64,000 nt of DNA from the NCBI GenBank assembly GCA_902728285.1, contig CACVBU010000261.1, positions 255,431 to 319,430 on the forward strand. Reading direction: 5' to 3'. Every line of letters starts with the position of its first letter. Positions within the stretch are counted from its first letter, which is position 1. Made by a program: the position numbers and the translations under genes. Of this stretch, positions 21,282 through 34,900 are shown piece by piece. Source of the DNA: Clytia hemisphaerica. Taxonomy: Eukaryota; Cnidaria; Hydrozoa; Leptothecata; Clytiidae. Below the pieces are notes generated by a model. That model was not told where the DNA came from and did not search any database. It saw nothing but the letters and a program-made list of their open reading frames with translations.

Positions 21282-24200
21282 ATGGCTCTTCGCCCATGGC
21301 CAATTTTGTGCAAATTGATTCAAAAGAGAACATATAGTTGTCTTTCAACACCATCTGGGATCTGGTTTGCATTTTTTGGACTTTGTATTATTGTGGTGTC
21401 AGCCTTTCACTTTGGGGAAGTGTTTTTACAATGGAGTATGATGCGGTATGCTGGAAACTTTCATATCAGTCGTTATTATGATAACATTGCAGGGAAGTCC
21501 TTTGAACCAAGGTTGTGTTTACCGCAACCTATTGATATAGTCTACACATGGGTCAATGGTAGTGATCCTAAATTAATTCAGAATTTAAATAAAATCAAAA
21601 ATGAGCTTGAAGCTGAGTTGAATAGGACTTCGTTCAATACGTTTCAAGAAAAGAAGAAACGTGGAAAACTGATAAACGACAATGCTTTCAAGTGGAAAGA
21701 TAAACACAAATGTCCTTTGCCAAATTGTGTTCCCTCAAACCGTATCGCTGTATCAGGGCTCAATAGAGGAGTCACGTTATACCAAGTTAAAGCAATTAAT
21801 TCATATTTTGGTGACGCCCAGAATCTTGAGTTTTGGGATGAAGACTCTGATGTTGTGTTTATATCTTTCAAAGACTATGATAATATTGGTAAGATTATGA
21901 ACACAACCTGTTTGTTTAAGAAATTACCGTTGAATATCAGTGAAGTTTTTTACACTAGTACTGTGAAGCTTTGTCATAAGAAGCTGGATGATATTGTTAT
22001 GGTACATGAGTATGATTCAAATTCTGAATCTGAAATTAAATCAATTGTATCATTAAAAGTTTTTAAGGACTCTGTAAATTATGTGAAAAGTTATCCAAAC
22101 CAAAAAGTCACTGTCGTTAGTATGTCAACTAAAGATGGCTTCAAACAATTAAGAGCAATTCCTATGAAGGATTTGAAGCTCAATGGAAAATCTTTCAAGT
22201 TTTTCCCAGTAACTTATGTTTGGAAACCAGTTGCTTTGAGAATCGATAATTCAAACCAAGATATGTCAAGTAATCGTTTCGCAGATAATGATGAATTGAA
22301 ATATTCGTTGAGATCTGTAGAGAAATTTGTACCATGGATTCGTAAAATCTTTATAGTGACAAACGGGCAAATACCTAGCTGGCTAGATTTGCATCATCCT
22401 AGAATACAACTTGTAACACATGATGATATTTTTGTAAACAAGACTCACTTGCCAACTTTTTCCTCGCCTGCCATTGAAGCACATATTCACCGGATCCCTG
22501 GACTATCAAAGAAATTTATATATATGAATGATGACGTGTTCTTTGGAGCACCTGTTTGGCCTGATGATTTTTTCACTCATTCTAAAGGTCATAAAATTTA
22601 TTTATCATGGGCTGTACCAAATTGTAACGAAGGCTGTCCAGCATCTTGGATCAATGATAAATATTGCGATAAAGCATGTAATGTGACTGCTTGTGATTAT
22701 GATGGAGGCGATTGCATAGGGAAGAATGCCAAGAAAGGATCTTGGAATCTTCATCAACAAGAAGCGCAAAGGTTCACTAATAGTCGATTATCAGAGTATT
22801 GTTTCAAAGGTTGTGCGTTGAATTGGGTTGGTGATCGATATTGTGATGGGAATTGTAACCATGCTGAATGTGCATTTGACGGGGGTGATTGTGGTGTAGC
22901 TAACTACCATATGTTGTTCTCACAAACCTTTAAAAAAGACATTTTCAAAGGTGTTAGTTCTGTTATTCATCCACCTGATGGCACGCTAGCAATGTTTGTG
23001 AACTTCACCAATATTTTTGATTCCGTTATCGAAGGGACTTTTACAGACGCCCCTGTATTACGTAATGCGATCTTATCGAAGAAATTTAAAGTTATGTCGA
23101 TGACTTTCTTTAAAAACATGACTGAAAGTGTTATTGATTTCCAGATACTTGGTTATCGTGGAGCCAACCAAACAGATAAGTCTGTTGCAATGTTTAAAAT
23201 TAACATCACAACACTTGCGCAACAAACTGCTCATCCAGACAAACTGAAAGCCAATGTTACCAAAGAAATCATTCCAACAGCACTCTATCCAAATCATTTG
23301 AAAAATCTAAAGCCGGCTCTTTTGAATACGAATCTTGAAGATAACCATTATCCAGAAAGCTTCGTCAACATTACATTACCTGAGGACTTATCATTGCAAC
23401 GAGCAGAAATTCGGCATGATTTTTCGACTGGTGATATTACAGAGCTTGGCTATAATAAGAGCTTGGCTTTATTATATCAAGAGTATTTGAAACTGCAACC
23501 TATCTCTCAGGTGAGGTTATACATACAATGCTCAATAGTTTTTTTGATAGAGTTGACTTAAAATTCAGAATATTTCATAGTTGGCGTTCTATTGTCTTTA
23601 CCTATCTGAACCACTTAGAATATTTAATCGAGTCTTCTATAAGTTGGTAATACACATAAAATATCACCGAACCCTTTTAAAAACCTTATCACTGTTCGAT
23701 TTTTAGAATGGTCGTAAACTTCTTTGGATGCAAGAGAACAATGCGAAGCCTTCTTCACAGAATTCGTATAACTGCTTGAGAGATCCAGATTGCATTCTAA
23801 GCTTTCTACCCTGGGAGCGCGGGAAAGCTGGAAAAGATTCCCTTTCAAAGATTAAGAAAATGCAGACTTTACAAAATTACCAACAACTGGAGCTAGGGAC
23901 ACGACGTCGACTCTTTGACGCCTATTCATCGTCACTTTTACATGTCAGCCGAATCTACAACAAAGCGTTTGGCTACAAGGCGAGGAAAGTACCAGCTCAT
24001 ATGCCACACATGGTGGATCGAGATATCATTTATGAAATGCAGACTAAGTTCTGGTCTTTTTTCGATGCTACTTCGTCTCACAAATTACGTCATCCTCAAG
24101 ACATGCAATTTGCATTTTCGTTCAATTACTTCGTCATTGGAGTCAAGAAAAGCAAGAATCTATTCCAACTTTTTGATGAAATTGATACTGATGATTCTGG

Positions 24201-25320
24201 TATGTATACTGTTTTATAGTTCTTTCCTCGACCACTTTTATCTGTTTTTAATCACTTTATGGTTTTAGTCACCTGCATATACCAGGGTACTGCACGTTCC
24301 ATCAAAGACAAAATTAGTTTTTAATAAGATCTCATTTTGATTATTCAAAATCTTATAATGCACCTAACAGCTCGTAAAGCATGAGTAAACTGTATGAGAA
24401 TTCACCGGGAAGGAATGTCGTCGAAATGTCCGTATCTGTAGTAAAATCAATGCAACCACTCTATAAACATTAATTGATATCAATCCTTCCTCGTTAACTG
24501 TAACTCAGTCTCCTAAACGCGTTAAGTTTTTATATATTGTGTTTATATGTACAAGCCCCCTGTTTATTTCAATATTTTTCATCTTTCATATTTCTCAGGC
24601 ATATTGAACGACCGCGAGTTGCGAACATTGACCGCTGTTCTTTATCCTCTCCCAATCTCCATCAAACAAATTCACGCTGTAGAAGAAAACCTCAAAAATT
24701 GTTCACGTAGACTCAAAATCTCGTACAATTACATCCTAAACGATACGTCAACTTTACCAACTACATCCCAACCGACTGAGCATTTTGACGATCAAATGCC
24801 GTTGGTAACGAAGGATTTATTTATCAATTGTCATGAGGTTTGGAAACTAGTTAACAAAACTGACGATTCTAAATACCAACATGAAATTATGGGTGAGGAC
24901 GATCTAGCCTTTAAGATGATTCATAATAACGTAACGACTGTTTTACATCAACTAGACTGGGTTCGCAAAAATCGAAAGAAATTTATCTGCATCAATGACG
25001 ATCTCGATCATGACCGCGCGGACTCGAAAACCATCCGCCGCGTTTTAAGAGATTTTTATGAGTCATTCTTTCCGATTCCTTCTCAGTTTGAGCTAGAAGG
25101 GAAATACAAGAATAGATTTTTGTATAAACGAGACTTAGCAGAATGGACTCGACAATCCAAATTGATTTCAGATGAAGTACATTTTGTTGTTGTTCTGCTG
25201 GTATTAGTTCTTGCTGTTTATTTATTCCGTAAGAAAGCCTTACACTGTTTCAAAGTTATAATGAGACTTTTTTTCATGGGCAGAAATGCAAGAGACTTGC
25301 AAAATAATCTTGATATCTAA
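21282..25320 (+). CDS. GNPTAB: GlcNAc-1-phosphotransferase alpha/beta precursor (GNPTAB)
   Basis: Three coding exons: 21282-23510, 23707-24199 and 24599-25320 (stop TAA). All introns are GT-AG and the frame is kept, giving 1,147 residues against about 1,250 in human. The enzyme transfers GlcNAc-1-phosphate to mannose on lysosomal hydrolases in the Golgi, the first step of the mannose-6-phosphate tag. A signal-anchor helix lies near residues 27-47. Stealth region 1 is at 84-97 (IDIVYTWVNGSDPK), region 2 near 332-380 (RFADNDELKYSLRSVEKFVP) and region 3 near 389-430 (KKFIYMNDDVFFG). Two LNR (Notch-like) modules follow at about 447-478 and 505-537, each ending in DGGDC. An EF-hand loop (DTDDSGILNDRE) is created across the exon 2/3 junction near residue 907, which supports the splicing. 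A second membrane helix lies near 1101-1119. In the family the precursor is cut by site-1 protease; I cannot place the site here. Most of the protein is in one unusually large first exon. Candidate poly(A) signals (aataaa) are at 25472 and 25584. Confidence 0.95.
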
Positions 25321-26447
25321 TTTTATATTATCTTAGGCGACCAATTTGTTATTTTACGTTATTCTACTCAAAAAAGAGGGTCGGTCGGTCAGCGAGATGT
25401 AGAATTTCACCTATAAAATATACTAAAAAGACAGCAAAAACTACTAATCTTGATAAAAATGCGAAATAGAAAATAAAATGACATTCGAATTCATGGGTGG
25501 AATGAAAAATCGAAAATAAAATTCTCAAAACCTTGGAAAAACTATTAAAATTCTGAAAATTTGGGAGTCTGTAAAGCAATGAAAATAAAATTAATGTACT
25601 GCCACCAAAATCAGTTTTATTTTTATTTCGATTTTCGGAATTTTAGGGTCGGTCGGGCCCGTAAAAACAACTAATCAAATTGGTCTCGCCTTATAGTAAA
25701 ATATCGATAACTAGGAGATTTTCTAATTCTCAGAAATGTTTTATAACAGCTGTTTAGATTTTAGAGAATTATTTTTGGAATTTTATACAAATTTATTTAA
25801 TAGTGAATTTTTCTCACTTACTTTAGAAAAGTGTTTAATTTTAGATTTTTTTTTTAAATATTACAAATTTTAGGTAGATTTTGAATTCAATCCATCAATT
25901 GAAAATCGCTTTATTATTAGCTAGGCGAAAACAATTTCTTACACAACCTAGTTTTCCATTTAGACTTAGGGCTTTAAAAGTGACATAAAAAAACTTCTCT
26001 ACAAATAACAATTATTCTTCATTCATTCTCTTGATAAATAGATATTTTCTTGATTAAAAAAAATCCAAAATTATTATATTTTAAATCTATGATCATTTTT
26101 ATTATTACCCAACAACTAAAGGGAATGAATTTTTTTGCTAATTTGTCACTAACTTGATATCATGTAAAACAGATGCAGATTTTTATTTTTTACTATTAGC
26201 AAGTATCCGTCCCAAAACTCTTATAAATCAAAATTAGATTCGCTAGTAATTTTCATTTAGACACAACCTCGACCGAAGCCTAGTTGACTAAACCCGTATT
26301 CACACGGCTTTTTTCATATATACGGATTTTGAAGTTTGTTTGTAGTACTAGATATTTATTCAGTCATCACATTCAACCATTAGATTAAACCAATTGACTG
26401 AATCGATCTAGCTTAGATTTCTATGCTACGTCGATCACAGATTTCTG
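25321..26447. other. GNPTAB-COA4 intergenic region
   Basis: AT-rich. The motif gggtcggtcgg occurs at 25378 and 25648 around a run of aaaat-rich units. No gene seen. Confidence 0.4.
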
Positions 26448-26660
26448 TAAAGCCCGAAGGGCTAGATGTCGTGCTTTAAGCTCTTCCAAACAAAAAAAAA
26501 GTGAGGATCACAAAAAATTTTCGAAAACCTGCGAAGCTTCTTATTGCTCAAACGCTTTTAAAAATTCTATTGTAATGTCACGTGATCTAGGTTGGATTTC
26601 CTACCGAACCAGAGCACATTTTTCAGCCAAGGCACGACATCTAGCCCTCGGGCTTTATAA
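26448..26660. mobile_element. MITE related to 7602-7881, just upstream of COA4
   Basis: The ends taaagcccgaagggctagat and ctagccctcgggcttta match the subterminal repeats of the 7602 element, but the outermost bases differ (AGATTT-type). The right end lies about 118 bp before the COA4 start codon, so it may overlap the promoter or 5' UTR. No clean target duplication. Confidence 0.65.
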
Positions 26661-26778
26661 ATCTATGACGTCGACCGTTGAAAATTGTACTAAACGAATT
26701 ATATTATGTATGAAATCTTCTGTACCTTATTTTATTTTCTCAGATAAAATAATAAAATCTTTAGTACAAAATAAAACA

Positions 26779-27265
26779 ATGAGTGCTTCCCAACAACAAC
26801 AACCTAAAGAAGAAGAAACGAAGAATCCAGAAGAAGAAATCGACGAAGACGAAGAAATTGACGAAGAAGAAGAAGAAGATTTGTTTAATAAACGTATCGA
26901 AAATTCTGGATGTTCAAATCAACATTACCAATTACAGGTTTTTAGATTTGTTACACTGATGTTTTTTTTTCACAACCATTTTCCTCGTTGTTTGTCTTTG
27001 ATCCTTTGACAACACTTCAGAGTAAAAAGATCTAGGGTAAAATTTCAAATGCTTTAAATAGATAAACGAAAACTTTCAAGCAATTTTTAGGTCAATGGAA
27101 TCAAAAGAAAAAACTTTTAATCGGTGGTAATTATTTCCTTTATTTTGTCACTCAGGATTGTTATGACGAGAAGAAAGATTGGCGTAAATGCAGTAAAGAA
27201 ATGCTGCAATTCAAAAAATGTATGGATGAACAAATCAAAGCAAAACATGCAGCAAAGAAAAAATG
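26779..27265 (+). CDS. COA4: cytochrome c oxidase assembly factor 4 (COA4), twin CX9C
   Basis: Two coding exons: 26779-26937 and 27156-27265 (TGA), GT-AG intron, 89 residues. The N-terminal half is low-complexity and acidic (a run of E and D after PEEEIDED). The C-terminal half reads RIENSGCSNQHYQLQDC, crossing the splice junction at LQ|DC, then DWRKCSKEMLQFKKCMDEQ. This gives two CX9C pairs, the coiled-coil-helix-coiled-coil-helix fold oxidised in the mitochondrial intermembrane space. The spacing, the SGC start and the DWR(K/Q)C motif match COA4, a factor for cytochrome c oxidase assembly. The ATG at 26779 is preferred because the frame upstream reads into the MITE-derived sequence. A donor-like CAG|GTAAGG ten bases after the stop and an acceptor near 28124-28125 suggest an intron in the 3' UTR. 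Confidence 0.9.
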
Positions 27266-27434
27266 AAGAGGCCAGGTAAGGTCAATCTTTGAAAATTATT
27301 AAGGGTATAAAATAGACTTTTCCTCCCTTTCCTTGAGAACTTTAACGCATTACAAAGGTTCAAGCCTCTCTACGTTTACAGTTGTTCCGACAGCTTTCCT
27401 AGCACCAGCAAAAAAGAAACTTCTCGGTCACTTA

Positions 27435-27695
27435 GACCATGTTCAGACGTTACGGTTCCGGTATGGTTTCCTTTACGGATCGATGAAAGTGTTCATATTG
27501 GTTTCGGAACGTTTCGGAGAAAGAAATCGGAGCAGTTCCGTTCCGATGAAAATAGTAGAGTGAAACCGTTTCGATCTGTTTTGCTTTGTGACGTCTTCTT
27601 TTTTTATTTTTGACGTTTCGAATTTTGAAGTTCACACTTGTTTCGGAACCGTTTCGTTTCGGAACAATACGGAACCGTAACGTCTGAACATGGTC
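27435..27695. mobile_element. 261-bp PIF/Harbinger-like MITE, TTA target duplication
   Basis: The ends GACCATGTTCAGACGTTACG and its complement CGTAACGTCTGAACATGGTC are flanked by TTA on both sides (27432-27434, 27696-27698). A 3-bp TTA/TAA duplication is typical of PIF/Harbinger elements. A diverged member lies at 63550-63829. It sits just downstream of the COA4 stop, probably in a 3'-UTR intron. The short ORFs inside are repeat artefacts. Confidence 0.85.
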
Positions 27696-27698
27696 TTA

Positions 27699-28968
27699 CA
27701 GTTTGGTAAAAATACAGTGAAAATGAGGAACTGTTTATTCTTTGTGCATATGTTTCGAAACAAAGCAAGCTCCACACAGCATGATTTGGCGTCTCTTTGC
27801 TGATGATCCCTTGACAGTTTCTTTAATTTTTCATCAAGTATTCTTCAAAAAAATTAAAAATATATGCGTGGTATAAGTAGGGAGATCTGAGATTGATTTT
27901 GTAAATCTTTCCCCTGGCATTGATTGATATTGAACTAAATAAAATAAATAATAAATGACAATTTTCCTGTTTTCGCATTGAGCTGTAGGTGATCTTTTCG
28001 GTATTGAATAAGTAGGATTGTAAACACAAAATTGAGGTATTTCCTGTAACAGTTTTTACTCCTATTCTCTATTTTGGCTTTTCTGATTTTTTTGTTTTTT
28101 TGTTTTTACTTTGTTTTTATTTTAGGTGAAGTCCAGAGACTTGCTTGAAGGTAGAATGCTAGTATCTCATGCGTGTAATGCGTTGAAAAACTGGAATGGG
28201 AGGAAGATACTGATTTGGAAAAGAATAACTTTCAATGCTGCAAACAAATAGATATCTCGACGCAAGGTTTTGATCCTCCCATTTGTTACTGTTTGAGCTT
28301 TTAGCTAGCTGCTATATTTATATTGTAGAGAAATTATCGTGTGTGACTTTGTATGTATGAGAAGATATTGGACAATCAATATTATTTATTGAGACTTTTC
28401 TCCCTGTAAATGATAGTAAATAATCTTAGAACATTTGTTTCAGTTTCAATCAGTTTAAAAAAAACACACTTTCGGAATGATTTTTCATAATTAGATACAA
28501 TTAAATTTTAAAAGAGAAATAATTAGCATAATTAATACTTATTATCTATGTTTCTGTAAACGTTTGTTTTGTTTGCTAAACAAGCAAATTACATAACTTG
28601 TTTTCATTGTTTAATTAATTTGCATAATTTAGCATAAATTAAGTGTTGGGAACAAACAAAACAAACAAAAGCTTTTGATCTATTGAGCCTATTCCTTTTG
28701 TTTTGCTTGAAGAACAAAAAAAACTGTTAAATATAACAAATTTGAAGATTTGAGAAACTAGATAAATCACTTTCGTTTTCCTCCTTTAAAAACTTTGTTC
28801 TTCAAATCTTGCTTTTGTATAAAAGTTTCTTTTCTGGAATTTCTTGAAAATGGTTGAGCAATGAAAAATTTTGGACTTAATTTTTCATCTTACTTTTTTG
28901 TTTAAGATTATTTTAAGATTATTAGCTTATATGGTTTTTAGGTTTTCTTTCTTAGTCATAATACAACA
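27699..28968. other. COA4 3' region and 5' flank of the next gene
   Basis: The probable last 3'-UTR exon of COA4 starts after the tttgtttttattttag acceptor at about 28125. A loose inverted repeat (gtttgttttgtttgc ... gaacaaacaaaacaaac) spans 28562-28670. An acceptor-like ttcttag just before 28955 could precede the first coding exon of the next gene. Confidence 0.4.
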
Positions 28969-31900
28969 ATGGTAAAAATGGATGAAAAATTACTATTTTG
29001 CGTCAGTATCAACAGCCCTAAGAGACGTTTATATGGTCCCGAATGGAAAGAACTTGACGGTGGAAAAACTTTGATTGATCTTTTTTTACAAGTTTGTGGT
29101 ACAGACATTTTAGGACAACAAGTTCAAGTTTTGGTTTCAAAAGAGAGAGCTTTCCTAGAAGCAGCAGTTGTCCAAGTATATACACCGCTGACTGTGCTGG
29201 CAGAGAAAAGTCAAAGCTATATACAGTTTATCCTAACAACTGATAATACTAAACTAGAGGTACATCTTACATTAACAAGAGAAATTCAACAATGGTTTAA
29301 CCGTACTTAGATTCAGCCGTTTAGAAATTTTAACCCTACTTTTCCTATTGTACCTGATTGTACATTTTACTGGAAACCACTTTTGCTACAAAAATGTTAA
29401 TTTGAAAATTATTTATCCAAACCTCCTTAAAATAAAACTGCCTTTTTCTGTCATTTTGTATTAAAAATTGACTGCTTTTCTCCCATTTTCTTAGGAACAT
29501 TTTGGAAACAAAAAGTCAAGTTCATCATACGAGTAAGTTACTCCTATACTCTGCTATACTTATTCCTTACAAAATTTCTGAAGATTTTCTTCTAATTTTT
29601 TTATAAACAAGTTTGTACCTATGCTACAACAGGCAAAAGTCATATTTTGTGTATGGTTGACATTACTATGTCAAGCTATAGCGATTTCTATGGTATGCTT
29701 TCCTAAATGTATTGAGTTATTGGCTGAACTTAACACCTTTCTTCCTTAGAAGTTCTCTTGGCCGTCATGAAACGTTCAGCATCAAATCGAGTACCGGTTA
29801 CCTTGGAAACGACAATAAAATCAACACGTCATACGTCAGTAGTGTCGGTGGAGGAACCAAACCTTCGTTTGCTGATATGACTGTCGAAGAAATTTGCGAT
29901 GAAATTAGAAGAATTAGAACTAAAGAGGTTTGTAAAGACTTGAAGGAATAGCCTGCTGATAAATGAAATTTAGCAAAATAGCTGTATTCATTGTCCTTAC
30001 CTGGCCTGTAAAAATTGCAGGCTTTCCTCAACGGACCATGAATGGAATGGGCTGCTCCATTAAATTTCCATGCAGGGGGGTTGACGAACCTTTTTAAGTC
30101 AAATAAATATTCGTAGAAATATGTGGATACTCCCTGGAAAATGGCAAAATTTGCAAAATAACCCTTTGAAAAATCTTTTACATACCTTAAAAGTAAGGGT
30201 GGATGGACTAAAATCAGTCTTTGAAAAAATACTCCGTTATACCCCCTGAAAATTCTTCTCCGATTACCCCCTGGAAATGTTCGTCCACCCGTTCGTGTAT
30301 GGATATAAAATGGAATGGCCCAATCTTTGAACCTATTCCTGTTGTAGATATTCCTCAGTTTTGTATTCAAGAACTCCGTTGTCTTCTACGGTCACCTATT
30401 TTATTCGATTTGCTATTTTTCAAATTGGAAATCAAACTTGGAAGTTTAGTGAAGATCCTTCGAAAATTAATTCATATTTTTTTTTTCATTCTTACTAGAC
30501 ATCTTTTTAATGTTATGTTTTGAAAACAGAATGATATAGATATTTTGACCGTTTTATAATCTTCCTGTTATTTTTGTGTCGACCAAATTGACCTTACCAT
30601 ATGCCATCAAAATAAAAACAAGAATTTTCGTCCAGTTTGATCGCGGACTTTCAAAAAAAATTACTGAATTAAAAACATTTTATTATTGATTGAGTGCTGA
30701 AGAAGACCAATGAAACTTTAGTAATAGATGAGAGCAATGGATGTTGAACAAAAAGAGAGCATTTTCATTTTCTTTCCTGTAAGATTTATCACTATACGTT
30801 GGTCTGTCTACAAATTTGCACCTTATTACATGAATATTACCAGTCATTTTATTAAAACCAGACGTGGTGTCCTTGAAAAAGCTAATAAAATTCGTGTTAA
30901 TTTTTTGGACCTACCTCCGGGTGCCCCGGTGGAGGTCCTATAAATTAACCCATGTCCGTTCGTTCGTTCGTTCGTCCGTCTGTTACCAGCTTTTCTCAGG
31001 ATTGGCTCATTAGTTTTTTTTGATTTTTGGCACAATGATGCAAAATGGTAATGCCCAAAATGTGACGGAGCCCGATTTTCGAAAAAAATTCATTTCCGTC
31101 TGAAAATGCCGGAAATATGCCGGAAAAACGTTTTTTTGGCATTTTCTCAAGATTTCATCATGAGTTTTTTCTGATTTTTTGCAAAAAGATGCGTATTAGC
31201 AATGTCCAAAACTTGGCCGAGTCCGATTTTTGAGAAAAAATCTTTTCCGGTCGAAAATGCCGGAAATATGCCGGAAATCGCCATTTTTGCAGATTTTCAT
31301 CGAACTTTTTCCTTATATTTCGTTGTTTTTTCACACAAAAACATTATTAATAGCAATGCCAACCATGAAGCATGGTTCAATCGTCAATAGAACTGAGTTT
31401 TGAAGCCGGAACTTTCTAAAAATCGCCGGAGCAGCCCATTTTCGCCGGAAAAACGGTATTTCTTGATTTTCTCGAGCTGTACTCTATATTTTTTATGAAA
31501 ATTTGCACACTGATGCAAAATGATAATACCTAAAATATGACGGAGCCCGATTTTCGAAAAACATTTCTTCCGGCCGAAAAAGCCGGAAATATGCCGGAAA
31601 TACTGGTTTTTTGGCATTTTCTCGAGATTTTATCATTAGTTTTTTCTGATTTTTTACTCAAAGATGCGTATTAACAATGCCCAGAACATGGCCGAGTCCG
31701 ATTTTTGAGAAGATTTTTTTCCGGCGGAAAATGCCTGAAATATGCCGGAAATCGCCGTTTTCTGGGTTTTCATTGGGCTTTTGTTGTTTTTTCATTCAAA
31801 CACATTATTAATAGCGATACCCACCATCAAGCGTGTTTCAATTTTCAATAGAATTGAATTTTGAAGCCAGAACTATTTAAAAATCTCCGGAACAACCTAT

Positions 31901-34900
31901 TTTCGCTGGAAAGACAGTATTTCTTGAATTTCTCGAGCTGTACTTTATATTTTTTTATGAAATTTTTCACACTGATGCAAAATGACAATACCTAAAATGT
32001 GAAGGAGCTCGATTTTCGAAAAACATTTTTTTCCGGCCGAAAATGCCGGAAATACGCCGGAAAAACCGGTTTTTTGACATTTCCTCGAATTTTCATCTTT
32101 TGTTTTTTCTGATTTTTTGCAGAGAGATGCTTATTTGCAATGCTCAAAACATGGCCGAGTTCGATTTTTGAGAAAAATTTCTTCTGGTGGAAAATGCCGG
32201 AAATCGCCGTTTTTGCAGATTTTCATTGGATTTTTCCTTATATTTCCAATTTTTTTCATACAAAAACATTATTGATAACAATGCTCACCATCAAGCATGA
32301 TTCAATTGTCAATAAAACTGATTTTTGCGACCAGAACTTTCTATTTATTTTTTCCTTACAACCCTTTCCTCTCCCCCATCAACAATCAATGTATCGTCTA
32401 CAATCAATGATGAATTTTTTGCGTTATGCATTTTCGTTAAACGCTATATTTTCTGACTGATTTTTTTCATTTTTCTCCTCGCATTGCTATCTAACTTTCA
32501 TCATCAGGTAGGTCCATTCAGCATCTAGCTTGTTGCGTGTTAATTTCAAGGTCGTTGAATACTTGCCTAGTAATATTCGTGTAATAAGGTAGCTCAAGTG
32601 TTCAGGTCACGTCCCAAATTGTGTTGAGCAAGTATAGATGACATTTTTCTATTTGAATATTTCTTTTTTTAGCTATCAAAGTCGACGATTGATTCACTTG
32701 ATGATTCGAAATACAATGACTCCATTGACAAGACGAAATGCGTGAGTCCTTTCGTTATTTGGTAACTTTCGACTTTTTGGTGGCTTATTTTTAAAAGACG
32801 TTATTTGTTTTTGAGCTTATTCACATCGAGCCATTTAATGCTCTTTGGGGACGAGGTGGAGTTTTTACAAGCTCTTATTTGATTTGGTTGGTCGTTAACC
32901 AGTATAACAATTTTGTTACTTTTTCTAAAGGACGCGTCATTTTTATTACTTCAAATGACCAATTATCAAAGTATCTTATAGAAACTCCATCTCATCTGGC
33001 GTTTTGAAACGCAATAATTATTTGAAGCTACCTATTCGATGTAACCTGAGCTTTAACGTGCGCAATTTCAATCTCCTTTTTTCAGGATTCGGTAACGCCA
33101 CCCATCATAAAACGCCCTTCAAGTGGAGCACAGCGTACGCCCGTCAAAACTCCACCTTCATTAAAAGCATCAATTGCTCCTTCACCTACTAAAACTTCAA
33201 AACTGCGGACTGCAAGCAATGCTAAAATGGGGCGTAATTATGAATCGACGCCTCAGACACCACCCAAACGGACACCTTCACCTGGACCAAAACGCAGTCC
33301 CTCTCCAAGTTTGAAACGATCACCATCACCGAATCTCAAGAGAAGTCCCTCACCTTCTTTGAAGAGAAGTCCCTCGCCTGTTCCTAGAAAGTCATCAGCC
33401 AAAACTACCTCTGAAACAACGTTGACGTCATCGACGACGACTACCACTCGGAAAAGTTCGTTGAAATCTTTATCGGTATCACCCACTACTTCGACGAAAA
33501 AAGCAACCGACAAACAACGATCCCCCGATCTTGATCGTTTATCGGCTCTTGCCAAACCACGCCGGCGAAACAGTGAACCAGCCAAAACAACACCTGTCAA
33601 AAAGTCGTGTAATCCGATTCGGAAAGCAAGTATGAAATGCAAATCTCCCCGATTGTCAAACGTCAAAAGTCGGTTTGTGAGACCGGATTCTGCTAAATCT
33701 GATAGCAGTAAACCAAAAGATTATTTCGTGGAGTTTTTCACTCAAACTGCTGACGTGATACCACAAAACACTAAAGATAAATCTGTTCAAAATACTTCTA
33801 AAGTTGATGGAAAAGATTTACCAAATAACGAATACGGTGTAGATTCACTCTCGGCGTGTCAAATCGAACCTTCGAACGAAGTTTTAATGGTTTCTGATGT
33901 TTTGGCTGAGATCAGAGACTCGCAAAGTCCAACTAAAGAATCAACACAAAAAGAGGAAGAAAATTTGAATTCAAATGAAAATATTATAGAAATGAAAACA
34001 TCCGATAAATTGACAACTGAATCTGACATTATGGAGATAAAATTTAATGATCCTGTTGACGTACAGGAGGTCACACCTACTTCTGATACTACAGAGATAA
34101 AACCAAAAAATGAATTCATAACAATGAACATTGATTCGAAATTAGCATCACCGAAAAAGTTGTTATCCTCACCACAACATAATAAATCACCATTGTTTTC
34201 ACCATTATTGGAGAAAATCAAACAGTCTAATTCGAGCGCATCCAGTCTCGAAAAATCGACTTCAAAAAAGTACTTTGTATTTCCACCTGATGGAGAAAAC
34301 AACAAAATTGACGTCACGAGATGTAGTAGTGGTCAAACGATAAATATACAATCGAACGATTCTTCACTTAACTTATCTGAAGACATCCCAATAGACTCTC
34401 TCTCCATTTCGACCAGTAGTAAAAATAACGATCTCTCGTCTGACCACGATACCAGTAAAGACACTTCAGAAGAAAAGACGTGGGCAAACTCGCGAGGAAT
34501 TAAGTTTAAAGGCTCAAATAAAGATACGAAAAAACTGAACAATACTTTTACCATCCAAGGAGGGCTTTCGGAGAGTAACGCGACAGGTATAATTTTTTGA
34601 GTTTGTGAGATGCAGTTTTCACTTGCTACCTACGTCCGTAGCAGTTTTGTCCTATAATCTCGTACCCTGGGAGTCACTTGCACCGATTTTTGATTTTACT
34701 GATGGACTTTGGCACAATTGTTACCATTTTAAAAGCTAACTAAGGGATTTGTTGTCATTTCACAGCAGCTATCCGTTAAAAAAAAAGAGATTTAAAAAAA
34801 TCATTTAATCTAACTAGCGATTTCGTCATGACTTAGATACTAAGGTTTGATTTTCCAGATGAGAAGAAAAGTAAATCCAGTGAAATGTCAAGTGAAGTAA

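Noticed and set aside
29798-30370. 190-residue minus-strand ORF
   Set aside because: Overlaps exon 3 and intron 3 of the plus-strand gene; the plus-strand exon has good splice borders and frame continuity, and the ORF has no recognisable motif.
33253-33666. 137-residue minus-strand ORF opposite the KRSPSP-coding exon
   Set aside because: It is the shadow of the Ser/Pro repeats read backwards (GEGLRLGPGEG-type units); the plus-strand frame has spliced continuity.
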